A stretch of 7,040 bases of DNA from positions 1 to 7,040 of the forward strand of contig CANPVY010000078.1 of the NCBI GenBank assembly GCA_947581845.1, read 5' to 3'. Below are positions 5,784 to 7,040 of this stretch, piece after piece. The notes beneath the pieces are model-generated. The model saw nothing but the letters and a program-made list of their open reading frames with translations. It searched no databases and was not told where the DNA came from. This DNA is from an uncultured bacterium. Its GTDB lineage: Bacteria > Gemmatimonadota > Gemmatimonadetes > Palauibacterales > KS3-K002. The position numbers and the translations under genes were made by a program. Numbering within the stretch: the stretch's first letter is position 1; every line of letters starts with the position of its first letter.

Positions 5784-5891
5784 AGGAGGCGTATCGTGTG
5801 GCGGCGCCTGCAGGGCCGCAGGCAGGTGAGGCTCCCCTCCCGGCTCGGTGATATCTTCTCCCGGCGCCGAGTCAGCCGCCACACAACTCCT
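5784..5891. other. Branched foldable domain closed by a 10-bp perfect stem
   Basis: GTGTGGCGGC (5796-5805) and GCCGCCACAC (5875-5884) are perfect complements; outside them AGGAG (5784-5788) can pair with CTCCT (5887-5891). Inside lie two separate hairpins: GCCTGC (5806-5811) with GCAGGC (5818-5823), and CTCGGTG (5844-5850) with CGCCGAG (5865-5871, one wobble). This is a three-way-junction arrangement. It sits 41 bases after the long hairpin at 5640-5742. No family is recognised. Confidence 0.35.
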
Positions 5892-6000
5892 CTCCAGTGC
5901 ACCTTCGTCGGAACGGAGGGTTGAGCGCAGGCGGCATCCGTGTGGGTCAGCGCCGAGGCCTCGTGTTGCGCCAGCCAAGTAGATGTGTAACGATGGGGTG

Positions 6001-6357
6001 ATGAGCGACCCCACGGAGTTCAGACTGAAGCTCAAGCAGCCACGCAAGAGACTCCGCGTACCCATCTTCAGAGCGCTACTGCTCGCCCTCGCGCTCATGC
6101 TGAGCTGGCACTTCGTGGTCTACGGCATCATGCGGGGTCAGTATCCAGAGGTCCTCAGAATCAATCCCATCACCAACGTGGCGATCGTCCCCTACAGCGT
6201 TGAGGTCTCGTCCGGTCCGATCAGCGGGGACGGCCAGTTGATCAGCACGCGGGCGGGACAGCGCATCCTGCAGGGACGGCTCAGAGATCAGGCCCGCAGG
6301 TATTTGGAGGTCTACGGGATGATCGTCCCCTGGCGCGTGAAGCTCGAACTGCAATGA
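6001..6357 (+). CDS. Small single-pass membrane protein of unknown function
   Basis: A 118-residue protein. A basic N-terminus (residues 8-24, KLKQPRKRLRVP and flanks) precedes one transmembrane helix (about 25-45, ALLLALALMLSWHFVVYGIM), so the N-terminus should be cytoplasmic and the remaining 70 residues outside. That domain contains LRINPITNVAIVPYSVEVSS and ends in YGMIVPWRVKLELQ; it has no cysteines and no motif I recognise. ATG 6001 is preferred, although its GGGG (5995-5998) is only 2 bases away; ATG 5983 in the same frame would add six residues (MCNDGV) and has no ribosome binding site. The stop lies 10 bases before the hslR start, and the hslR ribosome binding site overlaps it, so the two are probably co-transcribed. 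Confidence 0.7.
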   Translation: MSDPTEFRLKLKQPRKRLRVPIFRALLLALALMLSWHFVVYGIMRGQYPEVLRINPITNVAIVPYSVEVSSGPISGDGQLISTRAGQRILQGRLRDQARRYLEVYGMIVPWRVKLELQ

Positions 6358-6367
6358 GGTGACGGCT

Positions 6368-6787
6368 GTGGGCGAGCAGGAACTGAGCGAGCGGGCCGGT
6401 AGCGAGAAGGTGCGCCTGGACAAGTGGCTCTGGGCGGCGCGCTTCTTCAAGACACGCTCGCTGGCTGCCAAGGCGATCACCGGCGGCAAGGTGCAGGTGA
6501 ACGGACGGCGTGCTAAGCGCGCGTCCAGCCTCCACGTCGGCGACCGCGTGCGCGTCCGCAAGGGCCCGAGCGAGTTCCAGCTCATCGTCCGCCGGCTGTC
6601 CGAGCGGCGCGGCCCCGCCAGCGAGGCAGCGACCCTCTACAAGGAAACGCCCGAGAGCGTGAGCGAGCGGGAGCGCCTGGCGACGCTGAGGAAGGCAGCG
6701 CCGACCTTCGAGTTCCGCGAGAGAGGTCGACCGAGCAAGAGGGAGCGACGGCAGCTGCAGCAATTCAAGCGCGGATCGCAAGACTGA
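6368..6787 (+). CDS. hslR: Hsp15, S4-domain ribosome-associated heat-shock protein
   Basis: A 139-residue basic cytoplasmic protein that closely resembles E. coli Hsp15 (133 residues). The S4 RNA-binding domain spans about 15-66: VRLDKWLWAARFFKTRSLAA, then GGKVQVNGRRAK. The family-specific tail follows: RRGPASEAATLYKETPESV (80-98), and RGRPSKRERRQLQQFKRGSQ near the end. Hsp15 binds 50S subunits carrying a stuck nascent chain and peptidyl-tRNA and helps recycle them. The GTG at 6368 is chosen because GAGG (6356-6359), overlapping the upstream stop, is 8 bases away; a GTG at 6359 lies inside that site. A foldback element begins 8 bases after the stop and may serve as its transcription end. Confidence 0.93.
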   Translation: MGEQELSERAGSEKVRLDKWLWAARFFKTRSLAAKAITGGKVQVNGRRAKRASSLHVGDRVRVRKGPSEFQLIVRRLSERRGPASEAATLYKETPESVSERERLATLRKAAPTFEFRERGRPSKRERRQLQQFKRGSQD

Positions 6788-6794
6788 CCGGGGG

Positions 6795-7017
6795 TAGCAG
6801 GTCGCTGAAGAAGGTCCGTAGATTCGGGTGGGCGCCGGGGGACCGCTCGCTCCGGTCGACCCGGCAGGCGGGGTCGGTGTTTCCCGCTTGGGCAGCGGGC
6901 AGCTCACCCGCAGACCCGGGTCAAGAATTGGAGCCGGGTCGCTAAAACCAACTTCGCTCGTCGGTCCCCCGGCGCCTCCCCGGTGCAGAACTCCGATCGC
7001 TTCTCAGCGACCTGCTA
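6795..7017. mobile_element. MITE-like foldback element with 14-bp terminal inverted repeats
   Basis: TAGCAGGTCGCTGA (6795-6808) and TCAGCGACCTGCTA (7004-7017) are perfect 14-bp inverted repeats, extended inward by GAAG/CTTC (6810-6813 with 7000-7003) after one bulged base. Nested inside are GGCGCCGGGGGACCG (6831-6845) with its exact complement at 6962-6976 (15 bp), and CGACCCGGC (6857-6865) with GCCGGGTCG (6933-6941, 9 bp). The core carries further palindromes such as GACCCGGGTC (6913-6922). At 223 bases it has no room for a transposase and no convincing open frame. The structure fits a non-autonomous insertion element mobilised in trans. No clear target-site duplication is seen, so a structured RNA or terminator complex is the alternative. 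Confidence 0.55.
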
Positions 7018-7040
7018 GGCAGCTCAACCAAAAAGGTCAG

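Larger units (their letters stand above)
5420..6000. other. Long intergenic region rich in inverted repeats
   Basis: 581 bases with no convincing gene on either strand; minus-strand open frames (5416-5658, 5522-5902, 5529-6098) are Arg/Ser/Pro-rich, lack ribosome binding sites and overlap a real gene. The region holds several stem-forming segments: 5481-5528, 5542-5559, 5588-5622, 5640-5742 and 5784-5891. It may encode a structured RNA or contain decayed mobile DNA. Confidence 0.55.

Noticed and set aside
5529..6098. Minus-strand open frame of 189 codons.
   Set aside because: It starts inside the membrane protein gene, has no ribosome binding site and gives a Ser/Pro/Arg-rich product without domain-like pattern.

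Overview
This window is high-GC bacterial chromosomal DNA. It uses GTG and TTG as well as ATG starts, has strong GGAGG-type ribosome binding sites, and carries ordinary housekeeping or stress genes: Mn-type superoxide dismutase, Hsp15, and a LytS/LytTR-type two-component pair. No phage, plasmid, CRISPR, tRNA or rRNA gene is visible. The gene set and the kinase H-box variant LHPHFLFN would fit phyla such as Acidobacteriota or Gemmatimonadota, but this is an impression, not a demonstrated assignment.

Layout. 1-85: first codons of a leftward gene that runs off the window. 219-755: leftward gene of unknown function. It is divergent from 985-1671, a rightward CPBP/Abi-type membrane protein whose catalytic EExxxR motif reads QQxxxQ. 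1678-2190: leftward VOC-fold protein fused to a lipoprotein signal peptide, convergent with the CPBP gene. 2191-2547: intergenic, with a Fur-box-like site and a candidate promoter for sodA (2548-3162). A strong hairpin terminator follows at 3192-3227, then a possible decayed gene end (3231-3344, minus). 3484-5419: a two-gene operon of a four-helix LytS-type sensor kinase and a LytTR response regulator with 4 bases between them. 5420-6000: about 580 bases with no convincing gene but dense inverted repeats, including a 103-base imperfect hairpin (5640-5742) and a branched foldable domain (5784-5891). 6001-6787: a small single-pass membrane protein and hslR (Hsp15), probably co-transcribed. 6795-7017: a 223-base foldback element with perfect 14-bp terminal inverted repeats and a nested perfect 15-bp inverted repeat, resembling a MITE (non-autonomous insertion element).

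How the parts work together. sodA removes superoxide and its upstream site suggests iron-responsive control. The kinase and regulator form one signalling unit whose target is not evident here. Hsp15 rescues stalled 50S subunits; the role of its membrane-anchored neighbour is unknown. The clearest unexplained material is the non-coding structure at 5640-5891 and the foldback element at the right end. Next are the apparently catalytically altered CPBP protein and the exported VOC protein.
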